In this document: piece by piece, positions 10,602-20,506 of the stretch
Numbering within the stretch: position 1 is the first letter of the stretch
How the letters are laid out: each line of letters opens with the position of its first letter
Assembly: GCA_947489445.1 (NCBI GenBank)
Contig: CANLDN010000003.1
Location: forward strand, 62,001-126,000
Length of the DNA stretch: 64,000 nt
Direction of reading: 5' to 3'
DNA from: an uncultured Paracoccaceae bacterium
Lineage (GTDB): Bacteria; Pseudomonadota; Alphaproteobacteria; Rhodobacterales; Rhodobacteraceae
Notes under the pieces: generated by a model
What the model was told of the DNA's origin: nothing
Databases searched by the model: none
What the model saw: the letters and a program-made list of their open reading frames with translations, nothing else
Program-made: the position numbers and the translations under genes

Positions 10602-11276
10602 GTGATCGAACTGGATAACGTGTCATATGGCTATGGCGACACGGCGCTTTTTTCGCAGCTTTCTCTGACACTTGCGCCGGGGTCGTTCCATTTTTTGACT
10701 GGGCCATCTGGGGCAGGCAAGACGACATTGCTGCGATTGTGTTACGCTGATTTGCGCGCAATGGACGGGCAGGTGCGTCTTTTCGGGCAGGACGCGGCGG
10801 CCCTTGACCGGGACGGGGTGGCGATGGTCCGCCGACGGATCGGGGTTGTGCATCAGGATTGTCAATTTCTCGACCACCTTTCGATTGCCGAAAATATTGC
10901 TTTGCCGCTGACGGTTGCCGATCGCATGTCGGAGGCGGCGGCAAATCTTGAACAATTACTCTCATGGGTTGGTCTTGGCCCGCAGGCAGGTCAATTGCCG
11001 CCCTCACTGTCGGGGGGCGAACGACAGCGCGCAGCCTTGGCCCGTGCGGTGATCATGTCACCCGAGGTCATCATTGCGGATGAACCAACGGGCAATGTCG
11101 ATTGGGAGATGTCGCAGCGCCTACTGATGCTGCTGGTTGAGCTGAACAAGATGGGCAAGACGATCCTGATCGCGACCCATGACTTGACGATGATCCGGTC
11201 GCTCAAATCCGATGTTAACGCGCGCGTGCTGCGCCTGAAGGACAAGCAGCTCACTCAAGCGGGGGCGGATTTATGA
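10602..11276 (+). CDS. ftsE: Cell division ATP-binding protein FtsE
   Basis: Walker A GPSGAGKTTL, SGGERQRAALARA signature, DEPTGNVD; adjacent ftsX. Confidence 0.95.
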   Translation: MIELDNVSYGYGDTALFSQLSLTLAPGSFHFLTGPSGAGKTTLLRLCYADLRAMDGQVRLFGQDAAALDRDGVAMVRRRIGVVHQDCQFLDHLSIAENIALPLTVADRMSEAAANLEQLLSWVGLGPQAGQLPPSLSGGERQRAALARAVIMSPEVIIADEPTGNVDWEMSQRLLMLLVELNKMGKTILIATHDLTMIRSLKSDVNARVLRLKDKQLTQAGADL

Positions 11277-12166
11277 AGGCGCTGCTTGATCTGATCGTTG
11301 GTGACCCCCAGGCCGACCGGGCCGTGCCCTCCACCGGGATCACGGCGCGGCTGACCGTTTTTGCAGCGGGTGCTATGGCGTTCCTCGCGGTTTTCGCGTT
11401 GGCGCTGTCATTGGCCGCGGGCCGTGTCGCCGACCGCTGGGCAGAGGAGTTGTCGCAGGCCGCAACCTTACGTCTGCCTGCAGATCCTGATCGGGCAGAG
11501 GCCGTGCTGCAAGCCGCCCTGACCGTGCTGGAAACAACACCCGGCGTGGCCACCGCCCGTGCGTTGACGTCAGAGGAGCAACAGGCACTGCTGGCCCCTT
11601 GGTTCGGTGCTGATCTGCCGCTCGAAACACTGCCGATCCCGCAACTGATCGAGGTGATCGCGGATGATGCAGGCTATGATGCCGCTGGCCTACGGGCCAG
11701 ACTAATGGCTGAAATACCCGGCGCCGTGCTGGATGATCACACACGCTGGCGCGAACCCCTATTGGCGGCGGCCAGCCGGTTACGGCTACTGGGTTGGGCG
11801 GTCATTTTGCTGATTGGCGGTGTAGTGACGGCGATGATTACGCTGGCGGCACATGCGTCGCTTGCGGCGAACACACGGGTGATCGGGGTGTTGCGGCTTG
11901 TGGGTGCGCGGGACGTCTATATCGCCCGCGCTTTTGTCCGCCGCTTCACATTGCGCGCCGGGTTTGGCGCGATTGTCGGTGTGGTTTTGGGGGTTTTTGC
12001 GATCCAGCTATTGCCCAACACACAGTTGGCAGGTGGATTTCTGGCGGATTTCGGGTTTACCGGGGCCAGCTGGCTTTGGCCGTTGGCCATTCCGCCGCTG
12101 ACGGCTATCGTGGCCTTCTTCGCGACCCGTGCGGCCGCGTTGCGCAGGTTGAGGGAACAAACATGA
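11273..12166 (+). CDS. ftsX: Cell division permease FtsX
   Basis: Four hydrophobic segments; overlaps ftsE; permease LRLVGARDVYIARAFVRRF. Confidence 0.92.
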   Translation: MKALLDLIVGDPQADRAVPSTGITARLTVFAAGAMAFLAVFALALSLAAGRVADRWAEELSQAATLRLPADPDRAEAVLQAALTVLETTPGVATARALTSEEQQALLAPWFGADLPLETLPIPQLIEVIADDAGYDAAGLRARLMAEIPGAVLDDHTRWREPLLAAASRLRLLGWAVILLIGGVVTAMITLAAHASLAANTRVIGVLRLVGARDVYIARAFVRRFTLRAGFGAIVGVVLGVFAIQLLPNTQLAGGFLADFGFTGASWLWPLAIPPLTAIVAFFATRAAALRRLREQT

Positions 12167-12891
12167 GTTACGCAATCCAGTGGCTGCGGTCGCTGATTTT
12201 TAATGGTCAGATGTATTTGGCCATGTTGGTGATTGGTCTGATCTTTCTGCCAGCGGCGATTGTATCACGCAGAGGCGCCATTGCGGGCTGCCATGCGTAT
12301 GTGAAATGGATCCGGTGGTCTGCATCCTGGATGATTGGCCTGAAATGGGACATCCGGGGCGAGCCACCCACAGATGAGGTGATGGTTGCGGCCAAACACC
12401 AGTCATTCATGGATGTGCTGGCGATCTACGGGGCGATCCCGCGCGGCAAATTCATCATGAAGGCGATCTTGAAATATGCGCCGATTATTGGCCAGTTCGG
12501 TTTGCGTATCGGCTGTATTCCGGTTGACCGGGGTAAGCGCGGTCAGGCGATCAAGAAGATGCTGGATGATGTGAAATCCGGCCGCGCTTTGCCCGGACAG
12601 CTGATCATTTATCCGCAAGGCACCCGGATTGCACCCGGCGTGAAGGCAAAATACAAGATCGGCACTGGTGTGCTTTATCGTGAATTGGGTCAGCCCGTTG
12701 TGCCCGTCGCGACCAATGTGGGGGTGTTTTGGCCCAAGCGCGGGATTTACCGCAAGCCCGGCACAGCCGTTTTTGAGTTTCTGCCACGCATTGAACCCGG
12801 GATGGAGGTCGATGCCTTTATGGCCCGGCTGGAGGCTGACATCGAAGGCGCATCTGATCGTTTGAACAAAGAGGCAGGGTTTGATGGATAA
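12163..12891 (+). CDS. plsC: 1-acyl-sn-glycerol-3-phosphate acyltransferase
   Basis: KHQSFMDV (H-x4-D-like) and YPQGTRIAPG acyltransferase motifs; overlaps ftsX stop. Confidence 0.9.
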   Translation: MSYAIQWLRSLIFNGQMYLAMLVIGLIFLPAAIVSRRGAIAGCHAYVKWIRWSASWMIGLKWDIRGEPPTDEVMVAAKHQSFMDVLAIYGAIPRGKFIMKAILKYAPIIGQFGLRIGCIPVDRGKRGQAIKKMLDDVKSGRALPGQLIIYPQGTRIAPGVKAKYKIGTGVLYRELGQPVVPVATNVGVFWPKRGIYRKPGTAVFEFLPRIEPGMEVDAFMARLEADIEGASDRLNKEAGFDG

Positions 12892-13492
12892 ACACCAGAT
12901 CACCGATATCGCCACACTCGAGACGTTTTACGGCACCCCGGGCAAGGCGTCATTGATCAAAGTAGCGGACCACCTGACCCCGCTTTATCGCAAATGGATC
13001 ATGGCATCGCGGCTTTGTGTGGTGTCGACAATCGGGCCTGAGGGAACAGATGGCAGCCCACGTGGTGACGATGGGCCTGTGGTGCAGGCGCTGGACGCCA
13101 AAACGCTTTTGCTGCCTGATTGGCGAGGCAATAACCGTACCGATACATTGCGCAATATCGTGGCGGATGGGCGCATCAGTCTGATGTTCATCGTGCCCGG
13201 ATCAAATAATGTGATACGGGTCAATGGCACCGCCGTCGTCACTGTTGCACCGGATCATCTGGACCGGTTTGAGCAAAAAGGCCGCAAACCCCGCAGCGTC
13301 GTGGTCATCACAATCGCAGAGATTTATTCCCAATGTGCGCGTGCCTTGATGCGGGCGCGGATTTGGACATCGGATGACGAAAGTTCGGATTTGCCCACCA
13401 TCGGTCAGCTTCTGGCAGAACAAGAGGCTGGGTTTGATGGTGCGACCTATGATGCCAATTGGGGCGCACGCGCTGAAAAGACAATGTGGTGA
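12884..13492 (+). CDS. Pyridoxamine 5'-phosphate oxidase-family protein
   Basis: STIGPEGTDGSPRGDDGPVVQ ... LPDWRGNNRTDTLRNIVADGRISLMFIVPG. Confidence 0.85.
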   Translation: MDKHQITDIATLETFYGTPGKASLIKVADHLTPLYRKWIMASRLCVVSTIGPEGTDGSPRGDDGPVVQALDAKTLLLPDWRGNNRTDTLRNIVADGRISLMFIVPGSNNVIRVNGTAVVTVAPDHLDRFEQKGRKPRSVVVITIAEIYSQCARALMRARIWTSDDESSDLPTIGQLLAEQEAGFDGATYDANWGARAEKTMW

Positions 13493-13497
13493 GCGGT

Positions 13498-14190
13498 TCA
13501 ACTTGCTGGTCGGCGCACTGACCGGAAGCTGATATTGCTGCGGCCACCCAGTCCGTAACGCAAACATAAGCCGATCACACAAAAGCTGAGGATCAGCCAA
13601 AGCCCGCCCCACATCATCGTGGTGCCGCCGAATTCCTCGGCCAACATACGGGCATCTGACCGCAGGCTGGCGCGTGCAATCGTGTCGCTGAAAATGTCGT
13701 AGGGCACATAGATCATGCTGGTCAGACCGATGACACGCAAGGCCAGATCGTTGATCGGCTGGCTGAGGTAGCGCGCCATGGCCAGCATGCCAGCAGCCGT
13801 CGCCACACCAAAGATAAGGGCAAACCCTTCACGCACATAAAGCGCCGTCACCAACAGGGTCATTGCGCCGCACAGCGCCATGATGATCCGATCAGCCTTG
13901 GTTTTGAGCGCGGCCAGAAGCAGGGCAACACCGATCAGTAAGGACCCAAGATAGCCTGCCGATAGACTAAGAAACCGACTGCCACCGCGCGCTGTGACCA
14001 ACCCGCCTTGCTGAGGCGACACCGACAGGCTGATCACCTCGCCGCCGGTCAGGATAGTGGCCATCGCATGCGACAATTCGTGCAGAAAAACGACCAGGAT
14101 TTTCAACGGGATCATCACGGGTGTATTCCACAACAAAAAGGCGGCGCCTGTGATGAAGATCAATTGCCAATGGTTTTTGAGTTGTTGCAT
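13498..14190 (-). CDS. M50-like zinc metallopeptidase membrane protein
   Basis: HELSHAMATIL (HExxH) plus multiple TM segments; start at MQQLKNHW. Confidence 0.8.
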   Translation of the reverse strand: MQQLKNHWQLIFITGAAFLLWNTPVMIPLKILVVFLHELSHAMATILTGGEVISLSVSPQQGGLVTARGGSRFLSLSAGYLGSLLIGVALLLAALKTKADRIIMALCGAMTLLVTALYVREGFALIFGVATAAGMLAMARYLSQPINDLALRVIGLTSMIYVPYDIFSDTIARASLRSDARMLAEEFGGTTMMWGGLWLILSFCVIGLCLRYGLGGRSNISFRSVRRPAS

Positions 14191-14266
14191 ATTTGGGTCC
14201 AGTTGCCGCGTGTTTTGCGCACTTGGCCCGAAACTGGCGGGCATGACCAGCCCAAAGACGCAGATG

Positions 14267-16867
14267 CTATCCGGCCTTTTCCCAAACGTTTTGCAGCAGG
14301 GCGTCGGCAGGTATTGGGCGCGCAAAGACATACCCTTGCAAGATATCACAGCCAAGATCCCGCAAAATTTCGGCCTGGGTCATACTCTCGACGCCCTCAG
14401 CGGTGACGCCGATATTCATGGATCGGGCGATATCGACGATGCCCTTGATCAGCTGTCGCCCGCTTTGGTTTTCGCCAAGCGGCTGCACCAGCGATCGGTC
14501 GATCTTGAGCCGGTCGGGGCTTACATTGATCAAGGCAGAAATTGAGGCGCGCCCGCTGCCGAAATCGTCAATCTGGATACCGATGCCCCGTTCGCGCAGT
14601 GCATCCAACATCCAATGAAACCGGTCATCTTGGTTGTCAAAAAAGATGGATTCAAGCAGCTCGAACGATACGGCGAACGGTGGGGACAATCCTTCCAGGC
14701 TGTCCAGTAGATCAGCGTCATAAAGGCGTTGTTGGCTGACATTCACTGAAAGTTCAGGAATGCAGACGTTGTGCTGGACCCAAAGATCGTTGAGCAGATC
14801 AACAGATTTCCACAAAATGCGCTGATCGATCTGTTTGACGATGTCTATTTCTTCCGCCGCATCAAGAAACCGGTCTGGCGTCATGATACCGTTTTGGGGG
14901 TGTTGCCAGCGTACGAGCGCCTCGACCCCGGCAAGTGCGTGGCTGTCGGCATAGAATTTTGGCTGGAAATATGGCACGAACTGGTCGGCTTCGAGCGCCG
15001 CCCGCAATTCGTCGCGCAAGGTACGCTGGTGTGTCAACGCAGAGGCGATTGTGGTTGAAAAGACCTGTGCACGCCCGCGTCCGGCCTCTTTGGCTTCGTA
15101 TAGTGCCATATCTGCATCAATAATAAGGCTGGAGAGTTCGTTGGCATCAACTGCACTGAAAGCGACACCAATGCTGGCTCCGAAACGAACTTCTTGATTA
15201 TCCATGACGACGGGAACTTCGAACTGTTTGATAATTTCTTTGCTCAACTGTGTGACGCGGGTTCGTTCGGCAACTAGATCACCATCATAGGCAAGCGGGC
15301 ATATCATCATGAATTCATCACCACCAACACGCGATACAAAATCGTCGTTGCCTGCAAGATGAGAGAGGGTTTTGGCCGCGTGAACAAGGACGGTATCGCC
15401 CGCCGCGTGACCCAATGTGTCGTTGATTTCCTTGAAGCGATCCAGATCAATGTGCATCACGGCAACGCCAAGGCCGCCCCCTTTCAAGAGCTTTGTGTAA
15501 GCCGTGAGTCGGTCCTCCAAAAACCGACGATTGGGTAAACCCGTTAAGGCATCGTGCAATGCAATATGGGTCAGTTGGTTTGACTGCTCTAGAATCTGAA
15601 GCCCGGTTTCATCGATTTGGGTCATGATATCGGCGAAAGCACCGGTAAAGTTATGATCATCGGCTGTACCGAATTCACCATTTTTCATATGGCGCATCGC
15701 TTGCCCGATTGCCGTTACATTCTTGTCGACGCGCCTGACCAGCCGGTTGATATCTGCGGCCAGCGATTGCAGGTTTTCGTCAGAAAAGCTGGTCACTACC
15801 CGTTGGCTCAGATCGCCTGCGCTTGCTGCATTGATCACTTGTCCGAATTCTGCACGCAGCTGTTCTGTCATCGCCTTTCTGGCGCGCTCCGCCTGCTGCT
15901 GGGTGGTTGCCAGTTGGTCCGATTGTATGGCCAATTGGTTGGTGCGCTCCTCCACCTTGCGTTCAAGGTTGCGGGTCAGATAGTCGCGTTCTTTTTGCAA
16001 CGCCTTGTTATCTCGCAGGCTGGCCTTGAAAGACTTTATCGCGGTCGCCACCTTGCCGATTTCATCTTGTCGTTGGGTCGCGGGAATGACGATATCCAGA
16101 TCACCCTGATCCAATGCAGCAACCGTATCGGCGAGCGCCAAAATCGGTTTTGAGATCATCCGTGTTGCCGCCAACGCACACACACATAGAAACAAACCAA
16201 CCAAGGCGAGCACGTCAAAAAACGTTCCGGTGATTTGTGCGGTCTTGTCCCGAACCTGTTGAAAATCGGCAATGACGAGCGCGGAAACCTGCGTTGACAT
16301 CGACTCCGCAATGGTACCAGCCTCGCGAAAGTTTCGTTCGGCACCGCGGACGGCGACCGCGCCTACATTGGGTGACCGTTCGATCAGGATTTGCGCCTGC
16401 GCAATCGCGTCGTTCAATGTATCAAGCGTCATTTCAAGGCCGCCGGATTCGACACGCGGGTCCAGTTGGCCTTCGAGATGTTCAAGATGTCGCAATTGGA
16501 TGATGAGGTTGCGTTCCGCCTCTGTTATTGGCGGGCCATTGACACCAAGCATGCGCAGGACAGTCAGCTTATACAAATCCGATTGAATTGCGTCCAGTAT
16601 CCGGGGCATTTCAAGAAATGATTGCTGATATGTAAGCGATGATTTGACCTGATCTTCAAGTCGGTCCAACTGCTGACTGATGATGTTCAGGCCGACAAAG
16701 ACAATAGCGACAAAGACAAAGAAACCAGCGATCGGAACCGCCGCTACAACGGAACGGATACTCCAATTTCTTGGCTGCAATTGGTGGATCCAATACACTG
16801 TGCTGCTCCGGCGTGCGGTGTCAGTTGATATCTTCGAATGCGCCTGCGCATAAAACCCGCTGCCCAT
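14267..16867 (-). CDS. HAMP-GGDEF-EAL diguanylate cyclase/phosphodiesterase
   Basis: RVGGDEFMM and GVEALVRWQHP motifs; HAMP region; N-terminal TM. Start uncertain. Confidence 0.93.
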   Translation of the reverse strand: MGSGFYAQAHSKISTDTARRSSTVYWIHQLQPRNWSIRSVVAAVPIAGFFVFVAIVFVGLNIISQQLDRLEDQVKSSLTYQQSFLEMPRILDAIQSDLYKLTVLRMLGVNGPPITEAERNLIIQLRHLEHLEGQLDPRVESGGLEMTLDTLNDAIAQAQILIERSPNVGAVAVRGAERNFREAGTIAESMSTQVSALVIADFQQVRDKTAQITGTFFDVLALVGLFLCVCALAATRMISKPILALADTVAALDQGDLDIVIPATQRQDEIGKVATAIKSFKASLRDNKALQKERDYLTRNLERKVEERTNQLAIQSDQLATTQQQAERARKAMTEQLRAEFGQVINAASAGDLSQRVVTSFSDENLQSLAADINRLVRRVDKNVTAIGQAMRHMKNGEFGTADDHNFTGAFADIMTQIDETGLQILEQSNQLTHIALHDALTGLPNRRFLEDRLTAYTKLLKGGGLGVAVMHIDLDRFKEINDTLGHAAGDTVLVHAAKTLSHLAGNDDFVSRVGGDEFMMICPLAYDGDLVAERTRVTQLSKEIIKQFEVPVVMDNQEVRFGASIGVAFSAVDANELSSLIIDADMALYEAKEAGRGRAQVFSTTIASALTHQRTLRDELRAALEADQFVPYFQPKFYADSHALAGVEALVRWQHPQNGIMTPDRFLDAAEEIDIVKQIDQRILWKSVDLLNDLWVQHNVCIPELSVNVSQQRLYDADLLDSLEGLSPPFAVSFELLESIFFDNQDDRFHWMLDALRERGIGIQIDDFGSGRASISALINVSPDRLKIDRSLVQPLGENQSGRQLIKGIVDIARSMNIGVTAEGVESMTQAEILRDLGCDILQGYVFARPIPADALLQNVWEKAG

Positions 16868-17318
16868 CGGCAAGCATGAAACAGCTATGTACCCCCTGCG
16901 CTGCCTGCCCGGTGCGCGGGTGCGGGAAAAGCAGCGTGAAGACACTATTCTTGGCCGCCGATAGCGTTGCAAGATTGGCCCACATCCGCCCCTCCAGATC
17001 GCTCATCTGAGAGACATCCAGGCCGACCACTTCGGGATGCCCCGCATCAAACCAACTGATGCCGGTTTTGGTCACACCCCAGATATGCAGCCCATTGGCA
17101 TCACGTGACCAGGGCGACGCCATGAAATCGTTCAGGGCCTGTACCAGCCCAACAGAGTCAATATGAGACTGCGCAAGATCACGGAGCAGCTCCACGTCCC
17201 TTTGGAGCATCGCCATTTCTGCCCCGGCTGACCGCGCATGAAGCGCATCAATCCCGTCGGCACGTACGGCACCGGATATCGACAGAAACAGGGATAGAAT
17301 GAAGATAAAGTGCCGCAT
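16821..17318 (-). CDS. Secreted hypothetical protein, Cache-like
   Basis: Signal peptide MRHFIFILSLFLSISGAVRA; WGVTKTGISWFDAGHPEVVG; 3' end overlaps 5' end of the GGDEF/EAL gene. Confidence 0.65.
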   Translation of the reverse strand: MRHFIFILSLFLSISGAVRADGIDALHARSAGAEMAMLQRDVELLRDLAQSHIDSVGLVQALNDFMASPWSRDANGLHIWGVTKTGISWFDAGHPEVVGLDVSQMSDLEGRMWANLATLSAAKNSVFTLLFPHPRTGQAAQGVHSCFMLADGQRVLCAGAFEDIN

Positions 17319-17388
17319 AGGGCCATCCTTTCACGCAACAAAGTCACTGCGTGTCTTAGACGTCTGACGTTAAGAAAGAATGTGCCCT

Positions 17389-18351
17389 TTAGGCGGCGAG
17401 CCCCTTGGAGCCCAGATCAAGGTATTTGCGCCGGCGATCCGCGCGCAGATCATCGCTTGATTGGCCATTAAATTCGGCCAGCATTGCCGTCAACGCTTTG
17501 CCGACGGCTTTGACTGTCTTTGCCGCATCCCGATGCGCGCCGCCCTGAGGTTCAGGTATCACCTTGTCGCAAACACCCAGTTCCAGCAGGTCCTTTGATG
17601 TTAGCCGCAATGCATCCGCAGCCTCGCGCATTTTTTCGGCGTCTTTCCATAAGATCGACGCACAGCCTTCGGGGCTGATCACCGAATAAACGGAATGTTC
17701 CAGCATCGCGACCCGATTGGCCGATGCAAAGGCGACGGCCCCGCCGGAACCGCCTTCGCCGATCACGACGCTGATCAGCGGGACCCCAAGGCTCAAACAT
17801 TTTTCAGTGGATCGGGCAATCGCTTCGGATTGGCCGCGTTCCTCGGCGCCTTTGCCGGGATAGGCACCAGGTGTGTCGACCAGGGTAATGACTGGCAGGC
17901 CAAAACGGTCGGCCAGGTCCATCAGGCGGATCGCCTTGCGGTATCCTTCGGGGCGGGCCATGCCAAAGTTACGTTCGATCCGGGATTTGGTATCATTTCC
18001 TTTTTCATGGCCGATCACCATCACGGGCTTATCATCCAGCCGGGCAATACCGCCCATGACGGCGTGATCGTCGGCAAAGTTTCGGTCGCCAGCCAATGGC
18101 GTATATTCAGTAAAAAGTGCGTCGATATAATCCTGACAATGGGGGCGCTCAGGATGGCGCGCCACCTGACATTTGCGCCAGGCGGACAGATCAGCATAAA
18201 GCGACTTGAGCAGATCAGCGGCCTTTTTATCAAGGGCAGCGGCCTCCTTCTCGACATCCATCTCAGGCGTCTCACGGGCCATCGCACGCAGCTCTTCAGC
18301 CTTACCTTCGATCTCGGCAAGCGGTTTTTCAAAGTCAAGATATTGGGTCAT
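17389..18351 (-). CDS. accA: Acetyl-CoA carboxylase carboxyltransferase subunit alpha
   Basis: [57 protein letters not shown]. Confidence 0.97.
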   Translation of the reverse strand: MTQYLDFEKPLAEIEGKAEELRAMARETPEMDVEKEAAALDKKAADLLKSLYADLSAWRKCQVARHPERPHCQDYIDALFTEYTPLAGDRNFADDHAVMGGIARLDDKPVMVIGHEKGNDTKSRIERNFGMARPEGYRKAIRLMDLADRFGLPVITLVDTPGAYPGKGAEERGQSEAIARSTEKCLSLGVPLISVVIGEGGSGGAVAFASANRVAMLEHSVYSVISPEGCASILWKDAEKMREAADALRLTSKDLLELGVCDKVIPEPQGGAHRDAAKTVKAVGKALTAMLAEFNGQSSDDLRADRRRKYLDLGSKGLAA

Positions 18352-18525
18352 GGAGTGCGGCCTGTTGCAATAACTTCACGATATATGGCGTAACGGTGGG
18401 ATGATGGCAACGGGGCGGCGTTATCTCTGACCTTTTGGTCAAAAACAGTGAAACAGGGTTTGCAATTCGTTTGAAGTTGCGACAAAGAGTCGCCTCATAT
18501 TTGTACCAACAGTAGGAAAACAAAA

Positions 18526-18951
18526 ATGCGGATTCTCGGTCTTATTGGTTTTGCTGTATTCATTTCGGCCACCTCAGTTACGGCGCAGCCTGTCAATTTT
18601 GGCGATGACAGCAGTGAATGGGCCAATGACGGCGAATGTGATGATGGGCGGTTCACCGGTCCCGGCCTCACATCGACACCGCTTTTGGAGGAAGATGTGC
18701 TTGCCGATGCCACCGACTGCCGCACTGCTTACAATGCGGGCCGTTTGCAACTGGCGGGCGTCGCCGATGATGGCACAATCGACTTTGGCAACGATAGTGG
18801 TGAGTGGTCCAATGACGGCGAATGTGATGACATGCGCTTTGCCGGACCGGGCATGACAACGACGCCTCTGTTGCAAGACGACATCATGCGCGATGCAACC
18901 GACTGTCGAGAAGCATACAGCGCAGGACGCCTGACCCTCGCTGGTCAATAA
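18526..18951 (+). CDS. Secreted protein with two Asp/Cys-rich tandem repeats
   Basis: Signal peptide then two ~54-aa repeats FGDDSSEWANDGECDD... / FGNDSGEWSNDGECDD... Confidence 0.85.
   Translation: MRILGLIGFAVFISATSVTAQPVNFGDDSSEWANDGECDDGRFTGPGLTSTPLLEEDVLADATDCRTAYNAGRLQLAGVADDGTIDFGNDSGEWSNDGECDDMRFAGPGMTTTPLLQDDIMRDATDCREAYSAGRLTLAGQ
18598..18945 (+). repeat. Two 54-codon tandem repeats (18598-18759 and 18784-18945)
   Basis: Direct alignment of translations; conserved WxNDGECDDxRFxGPGxTxTPLL and DATDCRxAYxAGRLxLAG. Confidence 0.92.
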
Positions 18952-18963
18952 AGCAATCTCGCG

Positions 18964-19920
18964 TCAGTCCGCGATCATCTCGGACTGGCGCACAATCACT
19001 TCGGCCTGTTTGATGGATGCAATGTCCACCAGACGGCCCTTGTAAACTGTTGCACCTTCACCGCGCGCCTTGGCGTCTTCCATGGCGGCAAGGATTTCAC
19101 GCGCTTCGGCCACAGCTTCCGTTGACGGTGTAAAGACCTCATTGGCGAGCGCGATTTGCTTAGGATGGATCGCCCATTTGCCAACCATACCCAACGTCGC
19201 CGACCTACGCGCCTGAGCGCGATATCCTTCATCATCGCTGAAATCGCCAAACGGACCATCCACAGGCAACACACCGTGGGTCCGGCAGGCCGCGACAATG
19301 GCTGTCTGCGCCCAATGCCACGGATCGGAGTAATGGTGGGTGTCACCATGTAGCATGTAGTAGTTGTTCTGCGTGCCGCCGATACCAGTTGTTTGCATCC
19401 CCATCGATGCTGCGAAATCGGCGGCCCCAAGGCTCATCGCGGCCATGCGCGGTGAACTCGCCGCGATTTCCTCCACATGGGCGATACCGGCGGCGGATTC
19501 GATGATGACCTCAAAGCTGATGGGTTTGGTGCGGCCTTTGGCCGTTTCGATCGCGGTGATCAGCGCATCGACGGCGTAGACATCCGCCGCACAACCCACC
19601 TTGGGGATCATGATCTGGTCCAGCCTGTCACCCGCCTGTTCCAACACATCGACCACGTCACGGTACCAGTAGGGCGTATCAAGGCCGTTGATGCGCACGC
19701 TCAGGTACTTGGTATTCCAATCCACGTCATTAATCGCCTGAATGACGTTCGCGCGGGCGCTGTCCTTGTCCGAAGGGGATACGCTGTCTTCCAGATCGAG
19801 GTTGATCACATCCGCCGCAGAGGCCGCCATCTTTTCGAACAGTTTGGTATTCGAGCCGGGGCCGAACAATTGGCAGCGGTTTGGGCGGGCAGGGGGTGCG
19901 GGCTGTAGGCGGAATGACAT
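18964..19920 (-). CDS. mcl1: L-malyl-CoA/beta-methylmalyl-CoA lyase
   Basis: MSFRLQPAPPARPNRCQLFGPGSNTKLFEKMAASAADVINLDLEDSVSP. Confidence 0.95.
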   Translation of the reverse strand: MSFRLQPAPPARPNRCQLFGPGSNTKLFEKMAASAADVINLDLEDSVSPSDKDSARANVIQAINDVDWNTKYLSVRINGLDTPYWYRDVVDVLEQAGDRLDQIMIPKVGCAADVYAVDALITAIETAKGRTKPISFEVIIESAAGIAHVEEIAASSPRMAAMSLGAADFAASMGMQTTGIGGTQNNYYMLHGDTHHYSDPWHWAQTAIVAACRTHGVLPVDGPFGDFSDDEGYRAQARRSATLGMVGKWAIHPKQIALANEVFTPSTEAVAEAREILAAMEDAKARGEGATVYKGRLVDIASIKQAEVIVRQSEMIAD

Positions 19921-20017
19921 TGATGAATTCCTATGGTTCGAATATTGCGCATATCGTCGATATTTCGATTAGATTATTGCGCGCGGAGGTGCAAGAGACA
20001 TTTCGCACCTGCAGCAT

Positions 20018-20344
20018 CTATTCGGGAATGTGCTGCGCCTCGCGCTGAATCGACCATTCGATCAACTGCCGCCAGAGCATTTCGGCCAGGGCCGGATCAA
20101 GCTGTGCATCATTGGCGCGATTACGGACATTTGCGACGACTTCCTCAACCCGGCTGTTGATGCGTGCGGGCAGGCTTTCTTGCTTTTTCAGGACGATAGC
20201 CCGGTCGATATAGCCCGCACGTTCGGCCAGAAGCGCAATCAGCTTCTGGTCAAGCATGTCGATTTGCTGGCGTAGTTCTGACATCGAATTGCATGCGGCA
20301 GGCGGTGTGGGCTGGATACGAAATGACATGCGCGTCCCTGACAT
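20018..20344 (-). CDS. Chorismate mutase (AroQ type) with N-terminal extension
   Basis: ELRQQIDMLDQKLIALLAERAGYIDRAIVLKKQ; start at 20344 or internal MSEL at 20299. Confidence 0.88.
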   Translation of the reverse strand: MSGTRMSFRIQPTPPAACNSMSELRQQIDMLDQKLIALLAERAGYIDRAIVLKKQESLPARINSRVEEVVANVRNRANDAQLDPALAEMLWRQLIEWSIQREAQHIPE

Positions 20345-20506
20345 GTGAAAGTTACGTAAACTACCTTGCTGTGGGTAAAATACCGCGCATCACCCCGCAA
20401 GGGTGATTATGCGCCTGCAGCAAACCCACCGTTCCGGCGGTGACGGTTGGCTTAGTCAGAGACGATCCATACGTTGTAGGATATGTTTCGATAAGGCCGG
20501 ATCCAT

